13,163 nucleotides of DNA from Bacteroidales bacterium (GCA_025350365.1 JANXXY010000023.1:1-13163); one strand, 5' to 3'. Shown: positions 1 to 7,472, counted from the first letter of the stretch. The notes: a model not told the origin generated them from the letters alone. Numbers and translations are program-made.

Positions 1-185
1 TGAAGATTTTTGGTATAATTGTTGTTATACTAATTTTAGTTTTAGGAATAATAGTTGCCTCTTCGCGATATTTTCAAGATATTCCGAAAAATTACCGATT
101 TGTATTTTCATTTTTTATAATTTCTTATGCGATATTTCGCTTGGTAAACATTTTTAATAATTCCAGGGATAATGAAAATGAATAA
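1..185 (+). CDS. Small two-helix inner-membrane protein (start codon cut by window edge)
   Basis: The window opens with TG AAG ATT TTT, which reads as an ATG start whose A lies one base outside, followed by an open frame of 60 codons ending in TAA at 183-185. The 61-residue product has two hydrophobic segments (about residues 3-20 and 35-53) joined by a short polar loop containing RYFQDIPKNYR, then a charged tail ending RDNENE. Small proteins of this shape occur near PstS-like and Ton genes in Bacteroidetes (from memory); no function is established that I know of. Its last 14 bases overlap the start of the next gene, which suggests translational coupling and a shared job in the envelope. The frame is certain and the start is inferred. 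Confidence 0.7.
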   Translation, partial: KIFGIIVVILILVLGIIVASSRYFQDIPKNYRFVFSFFIISYAIFRLVNIFNNSRDNENE

Positions 186-1140
186 AAACAGTTATATGTT
201 GAAAAATATTCTTGCAGTTTCCTTTTTTGCACTTTTATTCCTTGCAGGATGTAATAGAACACCTTCTAAATTTACCGATGAAACTCCAACACGTGGGAAC
301 GTAAAAGTTGGAGTCGATGAATCATTTAAACTTTTGTTAGATACAGAGATATTTACTTTCCAATCAATTTATACCGATGCCAAAATTACTCCCATTTATA
401 AACCTGAGCTTGGTATTCTTGATGATTTTATGAAAGATTCGGTAAGGTTTATTGTTACAACCCGCAATTTAACCAAGAACGAAGACGAATATTTAAGAAG
501 CAGACAAATTATTCCAAGGACGACAAAGATTGCTTACGATGCCCTGGCTTTAATTGTTAACACTAAAAACGTTGATTCATTAATTCAATATACTAAGGTT
601 AGAGACATATTTTTGAGCAAAATTACTAACTGGAAACAAATTAGCGCCAAATCGCAATCCAATGGTATTTCGGTTGTTTTTGATAATGAAAAATCCGGGA
701 ATGTTCGTTATTTTGTCGAAAAATTTAATCTGCCGAATAAATTGCCAAAAAACTTTTATGCAGTTAATAAAAATGAAGATGTAATCAGCTATGTTGAAAA
801 GCACGAAAATACCATAGGCATAATTAGCGTAAACTGGGTGAGTGATAAACATGACAGCATTTCCCATTCATTTCTGAAACGAATAAAGGTTGTTGCAATA
901 ACTTCGGAATTTGATCCTGAAGGAGTTGACTATTATCGTCCTTATCAGGGATTCATTGCTGATAAATCCTATCCATTTATTCGGGATGTGTATATTATTA
1001 ATCGCGAAATTTTTAGTGGGTTAGGATCTGGGTTGCTATCGTTTATTGCTGGTGACAAAGGACAACGAATTGTATTAAAATCAAAACTCGTACCAGCGAC
1101 TATGCCGGTTCGTTTGGTTCAAATTAAAAATAGTATTTAA
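172..1140 (+). CDS. PstS-like periplasmic substrate-binding lipoprotein
   Basis: 322 residues. The N-terminus is a lipoprotein signal peptide: basic residues, a hydrophobic stretch (about 12-24), then a lipobox LAGC with the lipidated cysteine at residue 27. The rest resembles the PBP-like/PstS phosphate-binding fold, with the family features TTRNLT (about residue 96), a central segment reading DALALIVNTKNV, and FDNEKSGNVRYF corresponding to the second ligand-binding loop. The N-terminal phosphate loop of classical PstS (a glycine/serine-rich Gly-Ser-Ser/Thr motif) is replaced by VKVGVDESFKLL, so phosphate may not be the ligand. No pstCAB permease genes are next to it; instead it sits between a small membrane protein it overlaps and a TPR protein, upstream of a Ton motor cluster. 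An alternative start is ATG at 178. The fold is fairly sure and the ligand unknown. Confidence 0.8.
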   Translation: MKMNKNSYMLKNILAVSFFALLFLAGCNRTPSKFTDETPTRGNVKVGVDESFKLLLDTEIFTFQSIYTDAKITPIYKPELGILDDFMKDSVRFIVTTRNLTKNEDEYLRSRQIIPRTTKIAYDALALIVNTKNVDSLIQYTKVRDIFLSKITNWKQISAKSQSNGISVVFDNEKSGNVRYFVEKFNLPNKLPKNFYAVNKNEDVISYVEKHENTIGIISVNWVSDKHDSISHSFLKRIKVVAITSEFDPEGVDYYRPYQGFIADKSYPFIRDVYIINREIFSGLGSGLLSFIAGDKGQRIVLKSKLVPATMPVRLVQIKNSI

Positions 1141-1187
1141 TTTGCATTTTTAACAGTAATCTTAATATTTTAACAGGATAATTAACT

Positions 1188-2996
1188 ATGAATATGGTTT
1201 GTATAAGTTTTAGGATAAGAATGGGTTTGTTTGTTGGTTTGTTTTTGAGCTTTTCAATGTTAAATCATGCTCAGGACTTAAAAACAGCAATAAAACTGTC
1301 AGTAAGTGAACGCTATGAGGAGGCTAACGACATGTATAAAAGTTTACTCAAAACTCAGCCTAACAATGGCGATGTATACTTTTATTATGGTGAGAATATT
1401 TTAAAAAGTTATTTAGCAGATCCATTTTCAAGCACTCTTGCAGAGGTTACAGCACAAGCAAAAGCTCTTTTTGAGCAGGGTTTAAAGTCTGATTCACTCA
1501 ATAAAATTAATTCAATAGGTCTTGGTATGATTGAATTACAACTTAAAAACGATACCACTGCTGCTGATAAATATTTTGTTAAGGCGGAACAAATGCTTCC
1601 AAAAAAGCAAAAGAAGTTTACAGAACAGCATTTTCAAATTTTAATCAAACTTGCTACTGCCCAATTATATGCAAAAGAACCACGATATAAAAAGGCCTTC
1701 GCTTATTTGGAAAAAGCCAAAGAATTTGCACCAACCAACCCGGATGTTGCAAATTCGTTAGGTGATATATATATGAATAAGAGCGAAGCATCCAATGCGA
1801 TTGCTAATTATAACAGGGCCTTGTTTCTTAATCCAACCAATCCGGTTTATAAGGTTAAAATTGGAATTATTTACATGGGTGCACGTAATTTAAATGAAGC
1901 ACGTAAATTGTTTGATGAAGCAAAAGCCATCGATTCAACGTATTCCCCGCTTTATAAAGCAATGGGTGCCATGTGGAATATGGCTAGCCAGTATAAATTA
2001 TCAAAAGAAAATTATAAAAAATTTCTTGTATTATCAGGAAACAATATTCCTGCAAAGGTGAGTTATGCTAATGCACTTTTCCGTTCAAAAGATTTTGGTG
2101 CAACTCTTGGCGTAGTAGAAGAAATTTTAACTATTGATAAATCACGTAATTATTTGAATCGTTTAGGTGCATATTCAGCATATGATAAAAAAACTCCCGA
2201 ATATGAAAAAGCTGTAAGTTTTAGTGAAACATTTTTTAAAAATTCAAAACCTGATGATATTATCGTGAAGGATTATTTGTATTATGGAAATGCACTTTTG
2301 AAACTTCATAAAGATACTGCCCAGATTGATAAAGGCTTGCAAAATTTGTTAAATGCCTATGAAATGGATACTACCGATTATGATTTATTCTCAAATATAG
2401 CTACATATGCTTATTCTTATCGTCGATATGCATTTGCCTCCAGTGTAATTTCTAAGAAGATTGCTATGGGCAAAGCAAGTCCGGTTGACTATATGAATCT
2501 TGGCAAAGTTTACTACCAAACTAAACAATTTGGTAAAGCCGACACTACTTTTACCAGACTTACCCAAATTGATTCCACCAACGTTCAGGCTTATATCTGG
2601 CTTGCTAACACCTATGCTAATTTAGATCCCGACTCAAAAATGGGTTTAGCAAAACCTAAATACGAAAAAGTGGTAGAAAAGGCATCAAGTGATACAGTTA
2701 AATATGCAAAAGAATTATTAGATTCTTATAGCTATTTGGGATCTTATTATTTGTTGACTAAACCTGATTTAGATGCGGCAGCAGTTTATTATCAGAAAAT
2801 GGCGGTTCTCGATCCAAATAATAAACAATATGTTATTAGGGGGTATTCATCATTAGGGATCATTTATACCAAAAAGAAAGAATATCAAAAAGCAGTGGAC
2901 TATTATCAAAAGGTTTTGGTACTTGACCCTACCAATAAGGATATTAAAACAACAATCGACGGTATAAACAAAGTTTTAAAAGCTCCGAAAAGATAA
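1188..2996 (+). CDS. Secreted tetratricopeptide-repeat protein
   Basis: 602 residues. The hydrophobic N-terminus (about residues 13-25) followed by NHAQD looks like a Sec signal peptide cut near Ala28; the ATG at 1221 (residue 12) would give a more conventional signal peptide and could be the true start. The mature protein is almost entirely helical TPR units. The clearest lie at about residues 183-216 (the unit ending in LFLNPTNP), 217-250, 435-470, and a last one at about 553-585 (YSSLGIIYTKKKEYQKAVDYYQ). No catalytic domain is visible, so a protein-protein scaffold in the periplasm or on a membrane face is the natural reading. It lies 47 bases after the PstS-like gene, with AGGA about 10 bases before the start, and is very likely in the same transcript. 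Its partner is unknown; the neighbouring Ton proteins are candidates. Confidence 0.85.
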   Translation: MNMVCISFRIRMGLFVGLFLSFSMLNHAQDLKTAIKLSVSERYEEANDMYKSLLKTQPNNGDVYFYYGENILKSYLADPFSSTLAEVTAQAKALFEQGLKSDSLNKINSIGLGMIELQLKNDTTAADKYFVKAEQMLPKKQKKFTEQHFQILIKLATAQLYAKEPRYKKAFAYLEKAKEFAPTNPDVANSLGDIYMNKSEASNAIANYNRALFLNPTNPVYKVKIGIIYMGARNLNEARKLFDEAKAIDSTYSPLYKAMGAMWNMASQYKLSKENYKKFLVLSGNNIPAKVSYANALFRSKDFGATLGVVEEILTIDKSRNYLNRLGAYSAYDKKTPEYEKAVSFSETFFKNSKPDDIIVKDYLYYGNALLKLHKDTAQIDKGLQNLLNAYEMDTTDYDLFSNIATYAYSYRRYAFASSVISKKIAMGKASPVDYMNLGKVYYQTKQFGKADTTFTRLTQIDSTNVQAYIWLANTYANLDPDSKMGLAKPKYEKVVEKASSDTVKYAKELLDSYSYLGSYYLLTKPDLDAAAVYYQKMAVLDPNNKQYVIRGYSSLGIIYTKKKEYQKAVDYYQKVLVLDPTNKDIKTTIDGINKVLKAPKR

Positions 2997-3049
2997 TTTC
3001 AGAAAATGATTTAAAATTTTTTTGAAGTGAATAAATCTTATGTTTTTCG

Positions 3050-3081
3050 TTGTTTAAATACCAAAAGAAGAGTTATATTCG
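3050..3081 (+). promoter_or_regulatory. Candidate promoter for the exbB-tonB cluster
   Basis: TTG at 3050-3052 and TATATTCG at 3074-3081 are separated by 21 bases. The Bacteroidetes primary sigma consensus is TTTG and TAnnTTTG, so the downstream box has one mismatch and the upstream box is minimal. Transcription from here would give a leader of about 80 bases before exbB. No terminator is seen between the TPR gene and exbB, so read-through is an equally good explanation. In an AT-rich gap such a match can arise by chance. Confidence 0.3.
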
Positions 3082-3167
3082 GCCTGAAATTTAAAAGTTG
3101 TTTTTTAAATTGTATTAACATTCAAACCAAATAATTGATTTATTAATTTCTAACAAAATTTAAACGT

Positions 3168-3980
3168 ATGAGTACTAAAGGACAATCATTAAAAGATGTT
3201 TTATCATCAATTTTTGCAACTTCCGTGATATTAATTTGCGTAGCAGTTGGGTTTATCGTTTATTATAAAGTATTAGGTGACCCAATCAATTTTGAAGGCG
3301 GTAATGTGGAAAAAGGGAAACCACTTGGTTATCTTGGTATCGTTTTCCGCGGTGGATTTATCGTTCCTATCCTTATTGCAGTTATTCTTGTTCTCATTAC
3401 CTTCTCAATTGAAAGAGGTATTTCATTGTCTAGAGCAACCGGTAAAGGAAGATTGAATGTTTTTGTTCGCAATATCCGTGCCTTGCTTAACGAAGACCGT
3501 ATTGAAGAAGCCGTTGCAGCCTGCGACAAACAAAAAGGTTCATTAGCAAATGTAACGAAAGCTGGCTTACACCGTTATCGTGATCTGCAAGCTGATACAA
3601 CTTTACCTAACGACCAGAAAGTACTTGCATTCCAAAAAGAATTGGAAGAAGCTACTGCTCTTGAGTTACCAATGTTATCGAAGAATTTGGTTGTTCTTTC
3701 AACCATTGCTTCCATCTCAGTGTTAATTGGTCTTATCGGTACTGTACTTGGTATGATACGTGCATTTGGCGCTTTAGCTAGTGCTGGTTCACCAGACGCC
3801 CTTGCTTTAGCAACTGGTATCTCTGAAGCCCTTATCAATACTGCATTTGGTATTACGGGCTCAACTCTTGCGCTTATTGCGTATAACTATTATTCTAATA
3901 AAATAGATTCAATGACATTTAAAATCGATGAGGCGAACTTTAGTCTTTCACAAACATTTGCTTCTACTCTTAAGAAGTAA
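3168..3980 (+). CDS. exbB: ExbB/TolQ/MotA-family proton channel subunit
   Basis: 270 residues, a usual length for Bacteroidetes ExbB. ExbB forms the pentameric inner-membrane channel around ExbD and converts the proton motive force into movement of TonB. Hydrophobic segments are at about 13-33, 57-80, 171-200 and 218-241; the first is an extra N-terminal helix compared with E. coli ExbB. The diagnostic MotA/TolQ/ExbB motif GLIGTVLGMIRAF is at 188-200, and the last helix contains the small-residue stretch ALINTAFGITGSTLAL expected to line the channel. A cytoplasmic helical domain lies between about 90 and 170. The gene starts the cluster exbB-exbD-exbD-tonB, with 54 bases to the first exbD. 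Confidence 0.95.
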   Translation: MSTKGQSLKDVLSSIFATSVILICVAVGFIVYYKVLGDPINFEGGNVEKGKPLGYLGIVFRGGFIVPILIAVILVLITFSIERGISLSRATGKGRLNVFVRNIRALLNEDRIEEAVAACDKQKGSLANVTKAGLHRYRDLQADTTLPNDQKVLAFQKELEEATALELPMLSKNLVVLSTIASISVLIGLIGTVLGMIRAFGALASAGSPDALALATGISEALINTAFGITGSTLALIAYNYYSNKIDSMTFKIDEANFSLSQTFASTLKK

Positions 3981-4034
3981 TTAGTGTGTGACCAATGTTT
4001 AGACTGTTGATTTTATTAATTTGAAAAGTTTACT

Positions 4035-4664
4035 ATGTCAAAAATTAAATTACCATCGAAACCGCCAAAGATTGACATGACGCCGATGGTCGACCTCTTC
4101 TTCCTGTTGTTGACATTCTTTATGTTAACAACGAATTTTAAGCCTACGGAAGCAGTTATAGTCGACACGCCGAAATCGATATCCGACAAGCTCTCTCCTG
4201 ATAAAAATGTTATTACTGTCTTTGTTGGTAAGGACAACAAAGTATATTTTAACATCGATAATGGAAGTGATAGTACTTCTCGTATTCGAAGGAAAGTGTT
4301 GCTGAAAGTAGCAGAACATTATCAGGTTCAGTTTACAAAAGTTCAGGTACGAAAATTCGAAAACTTGTCTTCGTTTGGAATGCCTGTTAAGGATCTACCT
4401 CGGTGGATTGATGCAACCGATCAAAAGGTACGCGATGCCATGCAAACTGGTGTGCCCATGGATTCACTCAATAATCAACTGGAGATGTGGGTACTTATGG
4501 CTAGAAACGAAAATCCTAATGCCGAAACTGCAATAAAGGGCGACTATGGAGCAGATTATAAGACTGTTAAAAAGGTTTTGGATCTTTTTCAGAAATATAA
4601 TATGAATAAATTTAACCTTACCACCACACTTGAAAAGGTTGAAGCTAAATTAGATAACAAATAA
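4035..4664 (+). CDS. exbD: ExbD/TolR-family motor subunit, first copy
   Basis: 209 residues. A short cytoplasmic N-terminus is followed by the single transmembrane helix (about 18-35). The motif IDMTPMVDL carries the membrane aspartate Asp20, equivalent by position to the proton-carrying Asp25 of E. coli ExbD, and the helix runs on as FFLLLTFFMLTT. The remaining 170 residues form the periplasmic domain; it is longer than the E. coli one (about 140 residues in total), as is usual for Bacteroidetes copies. It includes a segment at about 110-150 (LPRWIDATDQKVRDAMQT and onward) not seen in classical ExbD. It is followed after only 10 bases by a second exbD. The two proteins share the helix but differ strongly in the periplasmic part. 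Confidence 0.92.
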   Translation: MSKIKLPSKPPKIDMTPMVDLFFLLLTFFMLTTNFKPTEAVIVDTPKSISDKLSPDKNVITVFVGKDNKVYFNIDNGSDSTSRIRRKVLLKVAEHYQVQFTKVQVRKFENLSSFGMPVKDLPRWIDATDQKVRDAMQTGVPMDSLNNQLEMWVLMARNENPNAETAIKGDYGADYKTVKKVLDLFQKYNMNKFNLTTTLEKVEAKLDNK

Positions 4665-4674
4665 AAGAGGAAAC

Positions 4675-5316
4675 ATGTCAGAAATAATTGCAAACGAAGG
4701 CGGAGGTAAACGTAAAGGGAAACGAAGAGCTAAAAAGCATTCTACCCACATCGATATGACACCGATGGTTGACTTGGCCTGTCTTCTGTTAACTTTCTTT
4801 ATGTTAACTACAGCTTTCAGTAAACCAAAAGTAATGGAGATCGTTCTTCCTGAAAAAAAAGAGATTAAAGATCCTCCTAAACTAGATAAGGATAAAGTGA
4901 TAACTGTTATCCTTGATGAAAAAGATAAAGTGTATTATTACCTTGGGTTAGCCGAAACAGGTAAGCCTTTACCGATACTTGTTGAGACTAATTTCAGTAA
5001 GGATGGGCTTCGTAAGCTTTTCTTAAACCGTAACAAGGCTCTTTTTACTAATATTACCACTTTTAATGAAGCGGTTCTGAAGGAAAAAAAGAACATTCCG
5101 GCGGATACGTTGAAAAAGCAAATCAGGGCACTTAAAAAGGCCGATAAAGTTGGCCCTTTTGTTATGATCAAGGCGGCAGAAAATGTCAAATATGGTAATA
5201 TTGTAGATGTTATTGATGAATTGGAAATTACCAATGTTGCTCGATATGCTATTGTTGACATAAATCTTCTTGAAAAGAAAATGCTTGAGGAAAAGAAAAA
5301 TGCACCTAAGAAATAA
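4675..5316 (+). CDS. exbD: ExbD/TolR-family motor subunit, second copy
   Basis: 213 residues. It differs from the first copy in having a longer, very basic cytoplasmic N-terminus (Lys/Arg-rich at 11-21, GGGKRKGKRRAKKHSTH). The transmembrane helix again carries IDMTPMVDL, here with the functional aspartate at Asp33, followed by ACLLLTFFMLTT. The periplasmic domain contains charged helices and ends in a Lys-rich tail (about residues 203-213). The start is supported by AGAGG a few bases upstream, one of the few clear Shine-Dalgarno-like sites in the window. Paired exbD genes are common in Bacteroidetes clusters, and a mixed ExbD dimer inside the ExbB pentamer is a reasonable inference but is not shown by the sequence. 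Confidence 0.92.
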   Translation: MSEIIANEGGGKRKGKRRAKKHSTHIDMTPMVDLACLLLTFFMLTTAFSKPKVMEIVLPEKKEIKDPPKLDKDKVITVILDEKDKVYYYLGLAETGKPLPILVETNFSKDGLRKLFLNRNKALFTNITTFNEAVLKEKKNIPADTLKKQIRALKKADKVGPFVMIKAAENVKYGNIVDVIDELEITNVARYAIVDINLLEKKMLEEKKNAPKK

Positions 5317-5336
5317 AACTTTCAAACCTTTTTATT

Positions 5337-6128
5337 ATGGCAAAAAATAATGAAATAAAAACGAACGAAAAGGCAGAAAGTTTTGATGAGCTTGTATTTT
5401 TCGGTCGTAATAAGGAATATGGAGCTTATTATCTACGAAAAAAATACAATCGAAATATTCTGATTGCCTTTTTATTTGGTTTCGTTGTTGTAACATCGGC
5501 TGTGGTAACACCTTTAATATTTAGCTATTACAACAAGAATAAAGTTAAAAATGCATTGGTTAAAAACATCAGTGCTGAGCTTGAAAATGTGAATACCGAT
5601 GAACCACCGCCACCACCGCCACCGCCACCACCACCAGCTGCTATCGAACAGCAGATTAAGTTTACAGCTCCTGTTGTTGTGGATTCGGTAAAGGAAGATG
5701 TAGAAATTGCAACAATGGGAGACATTGCTTCGGCTATTACTAACGATGCTCCACCAACAGAAATTGTTGTGGATCAGAAGATAGATAAAGTTGTAGTAGA
5801 AGTTGAACAAGTATTTGTGGTGGTTGAAGAAAATGCAACCTTTATGGGCGGAGACCTCGAAGCTTTTCGTGCATGGATTCTGGAACACTTGAAATATCCC
5901 GAGAGTGCAGCCGAAATGGGTATTGAAGGTAAAGTTATCCTTTCGTTTATTATTAACTCAAAAGGTGTTGTAGAGAATACTAAAGTTTTGCGTGGTATCG
6001 ATCCTGCTCTTGATCAGGAAGCGATTCGTGTGATTCAAAGTTCTCCAAAATGGGTGCCAGGTAAACAAGGTGGAAAAGCTGTAAAACAACAGTTTACCAT
6101 TCCTATCGCCTTTAAACTTCAGAAGTAA
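5337..6128 (+). CDS. tonB: TonB energy transducer
   Basis: 263 residues. The cytoplasmic N-terminus (about 14-38, ESFDELVFFGRNKEYGAYYL) is the form typical of Bacteroidetes TonB and absent from E. coli. A single transmembrane helix follows at about 41-63. The periplasmic linker begins with an uninterrupted run of 11 prolines (90-100), then an acidic, valine-rich stretch to about 168. The C-terminal TonB domain (about 172-262) has the recognisable YPESAAEMGIEGKVILSFII, the GID.ALDQEAIRVI helix and the final strand QFTIPIAFKL, which pairs with the TonB box of outer-membrane transporters. TonB carries motor energy from ExbB-ExbD to those transporters. It is the last gene of the cluster, 20 bases after exbD and just before a terminator. 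Confidence 0.95.
   Translation: MAKNNEIKTNEKAESFDELVFFGRNKEYGAYYLRKKYNRNILIAFLFGFVVVTSAVVTPLIFSYYNKNKVKNALVKNISAELENVNTDEPPPPPPPPPPPAAIEQQIKFTAPVVVDSVKEDVEIATMGDIASAITNDAPPTEIVVDQKIDKVVVEVEQVFVVVEENATFMGGDLEAFRAWILEHLKYPESAAEMGIEGKVILSFIINSKGVVENTKVLRGIDPALDQEAIRVIQSSPKWVPGKQGGKAVKQQFTIPIAFKLQK
5604..5636 (+). repeat. tonB: CCA/CCG triplet run encoding 11 prolines in tonB
   Basis: Eleven consecutive CCA or CCG codons form a 33-base imperfect triplet tract within the TonB periplasmic linker. The mixture of third bases (A and G) reduces pure-repeat slippage, and any change by whole triplets would keep the frame and only alter linker length. A polyproline helix here is expected to span part of the periplasm. 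An antisense reading of the same tract gives Gly- or Trp-rich strings that are artefacts. Confidence 0.8.
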
Positions 6129-6148
6129 TCATTCACTCATTTGATATT

Positions 6149-6178
6149 AAAAAAAGCCAGCGAAAGTTGGCTTTTTTT
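6149..6178 (+). terminator. Rho-independent terminator after tonB
   Basis: The stem GCCAGC (6156-6161) pairs with GTTGGC (6166-6171), with one G-T wobble, closed by a GAAA tetraloop of the stable GNRA type. Seven A bases precede and seven T bases follow the stem, so the A and T runs extend the helix and supply the U tract. It starts 20 bases after the tonB stop codon. Because of the flanking A run it could also work for minus-strand transcripts arriving from lolA. Confidence 0.9.
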
Positions 6179-6229
6179 ATTTACAATAATGTTTTCTTGA
6201 ATACAACCACAACCCTATAACTTTATATC

Positions 6230-6376
6230 CGTTCGGCTTAGGCTGCTCCTAAGTCGCATTTATCTTTAAATGTTTCACCTTTATTTTGTCGAACATTTGT
6301 TTTTAAAGATTTGCTTAGGTTTTCAGACAATAGCCTGAAAAAATATAACTGACTGAGGTATAGCCTCAGCCGAACG
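6230..6376. repeat. REPIN-like element A: two inverted copies of a hairpin-bearing unit
   Basis: The outer arms CGTTCGGCT (6230-6238) and AGCCGAACG (6368-6376) are perfect inverted repeats. Each arm runs inward into its own hairpin: CTTAGG-CTGCT-CCTAAG at 6237-6253 on the left and CTGAGG-TATAG-CCTCAG at 6353-6369 on the right. Read from outside inward, the two units are the same sequence with a T-A pair in one stem replaced by a G-C pair in the other. Inside lie a further 9-base inverted pair (ATCTTTAAA 6262-6270 with TTTAAAGAT 6302-6310) and a 7-base stem TTTTCAG/CTGAAAA (6320-6341). This resembles REP doublets mobilised by RAYT transposases, but no transposase is in the window. A structured RNA is the alternative. 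Confidence 0.7.
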
Positions 6377-6419
6377 CGGGGAACGTATTAAATAATTGGA
6401 ATGGTTATAAATTTGAAAA

Positions 6420-6585
6420 GTAAAACCCCAACCCCTTAAAAAGGGGCAATAACAAGTGCAATACATAGTTAAGTTTTAAAATTAATAACAATTTTTTTAT
6501 TTTCTAAGTCAAGAAATGTAAGTAATTTAAGACTTCCAATTTATCGGGGACTGTTATAGCCCCTTTTTTAAGGGGTTGGGGTTAC
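6420..6585. repeat. REPIN-like element B: G/C-run inverted pair
   Basis: The left arm (core 6426-6447) reads CCCC AA CCCC TT, five A, GGGGC. The right arm (core 6559-6581) is its reverse complement with one extra T in the run (six rather than five). Similarity extends outward to GTAA/TTAC and inward to ATAAC/GTTAT. Each arm can also fold alone, since CCCCTT pairs with AAGGGG. About 110 bases of AT-rich sequence without any open frame separate the arms. Repeats with this CCCC-AA-CCCC-TTAAAAA-GGGG pattern are, from memory, widespread between genes in Bacteroidetes genomes. Confidence 0.7.
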
Positions 6586-6680
6586 AAAAACTTAATAAAT
6601 GGATTATATATATCTGATATACTATTTTTTATGAATATTAACTTGACGGCTATCCCTATTTAAATGGTTTGGGTTAACTG

Positions 6681-6695
6681 ATTCTTAATAAGAAT
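6681..6695. repeat. 15-base palindrome ATTCTTA-A-TAAGAAT
   Basis: Seven-base perfect arms around a single central A, about 50 bases beyond the lolA stop codon. It has no T tract and is not a terminator. It could be a protein-binding site, but it lies at the 3' ends of two convergent genes where no promoter is expected, and palindromes of this size arise by chance in AT-rich DNA. Confidence 0.35.
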
Positions 6696-6746
6696 TAAAC
6701 AACTAAAAAGTGACACATTGTATTCCAATTTTTACGTTGTTTACTC

Positions 6747-7412
6747 TTAAAACCTCATATCGTTTACTTCAGCTTTAGGATATTTTTTCGAGTCGAATGT
6801 AAATTCCGTTTCGTTTATATCAGAGTTGGTTATAAAAGTTGAAAATTCTAAAAGATACAACGTACCATCCTTCTGAAATATTTTAAGGTCTAAGATTTGA
6901 AGATTTGCTTTGACAATATGCATTCGGATACGGCTATATTTTGTTTTTAAATCAATTGGGTAAAGGTCAATTTCATAACATGGTGTTGAACCGAGGGTTG
7001 TTTCCTGAATTAATTTCGATTTAAAATCTTTACTGTAAATTTTAAAGACATCATGAGGATTCGAAAAGAAAAAATCACCTTTTTCTTTTTTTGATGGTTC
7101 CGGTTTAGTGATATTCACCTCATTTGCCTCCTTTAAATAGGTATACACAGCTTTTCCATCAAAAATAATATCGGTATTAGAAAGCGATAAATGGTATTTA
7201 TCACCTTTTATCTCAATTTTTCCGGTCTCATTTATTGTTTTGTCGTTTTGGAGATTCGATGTGCTGAATTTGAAATCGGCTTTGATGGTTTTATAGCCAT
7301 TGTTTTTGGTGGACGATTGTTCAAGTAATTGTTTTGACTTGTCACTGGGTTGGGCAATCATATTAGCGCAGACGAAAATAAATAGATATAAGATGGATAT
7401 TTTTTTAATCAT
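6747..7412 (-). CDS. lolA: Outer-membrane lipoprotein carrier protein LolA
   Basis: 221 residues. A Sec signal peptide (two lysines, hydrophobic core about 5-16, likely cut after Ala20 in MIAQ) precedes a LolA-like fold of antiparallel strands: KTIKADFKFSTSNLQ (about 40-55), GKIEIKGDKYHLSLSNTDIIFDGKAVYTYL (64-93), and a C-terminal part with TPCYEIDLYP and strands ending KKYPKAEVNDMRF. LolA binds lipoproteins released from the inner membrane and carries them across the periplasm to the outer membrane. The gene follows ftsK by about 100 bases on the same strand. The ftsK-lolA order is also found in E. coli and is common in Bacteroidetes, which supports the call although sequence identity to E. 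coli LolA is low. Confidence 0.85.
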   Translation of the reverse strand: MIKKISILYLFIFVCANMIAQPSDKSKQLLEQSSTKNNGYKTIKADFKFSTSNLQNDKTINETGKIEIKGDKYHLSLSNTDIIFDGKAVYTYLKEANEVNITKPEPSKKEKGDFFFSNPHDVFKIYSKDFKSKLIQETTLGSTPCYEIDLYPIDLKTKYSRIRMHIVKANLQILDLKIFQKDGTLYLLEFSTFITNSDINETEFTFDSKKYPKAEVNDMRF

Positions 7413-7472
7413 GAGTGTGATTTTATAAGTTAAATCCTTTATTTATAGTTATGTAATGGCGACGTATAATAG

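Larger units (their letters stand above)
6129..6746. other. Convergent intergenic region without a gene
   Basis: About 620 bases between the tonB stop (plus strand) and the lolA stop (minus strand). It holds the tonB terminator, REPIN-like elements A and B, and a 15-base palindrome at 6681-6695. No open frame with a plausible start, length and composition is visible on either strand, and I see no tRNA. I see no T-tract terminator for lolA near its 3' end; the A-flanked tonB hairpin is the only strong candidate. Confidence 0.75.

Noticed and set aside
3329..3838. Antisense open frames opposite exbB
   Set aside because: They are shadows of a clearly coding, highly conserved gene; no start context or family likeness.
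4035..5316. Recent tandem duplication of exbD
   Set aside because: Outside the membrane helix the two proteins differ greatly, so they are old paralogues rather than a fresh duplication.
5514..5888. Long antisense frame with Gly- or Trp-rich runs opposite tonB
   Set aside because: It is the complement of the proline codon tract; tonB on the plus strand has full family features and the antisense product resembles nothing.
6230..6376. tRNA or tRNA-like cloverleaf in the multi-stem region
   Set aside because: The region has no CCA end, no TTCRA T-loop, no anticodon-arm geometry and unsuitable stem lengths; the inverted-duplicate reading fits better.
6681..6695. Palindrome ATTCTTAATAAGAAT as a terminator or operator
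   Set aside because: It has no T tract and weak pairing for a terminator, and there is no promoter nearby for an operator; it is listed only as a low-confidence repeat.
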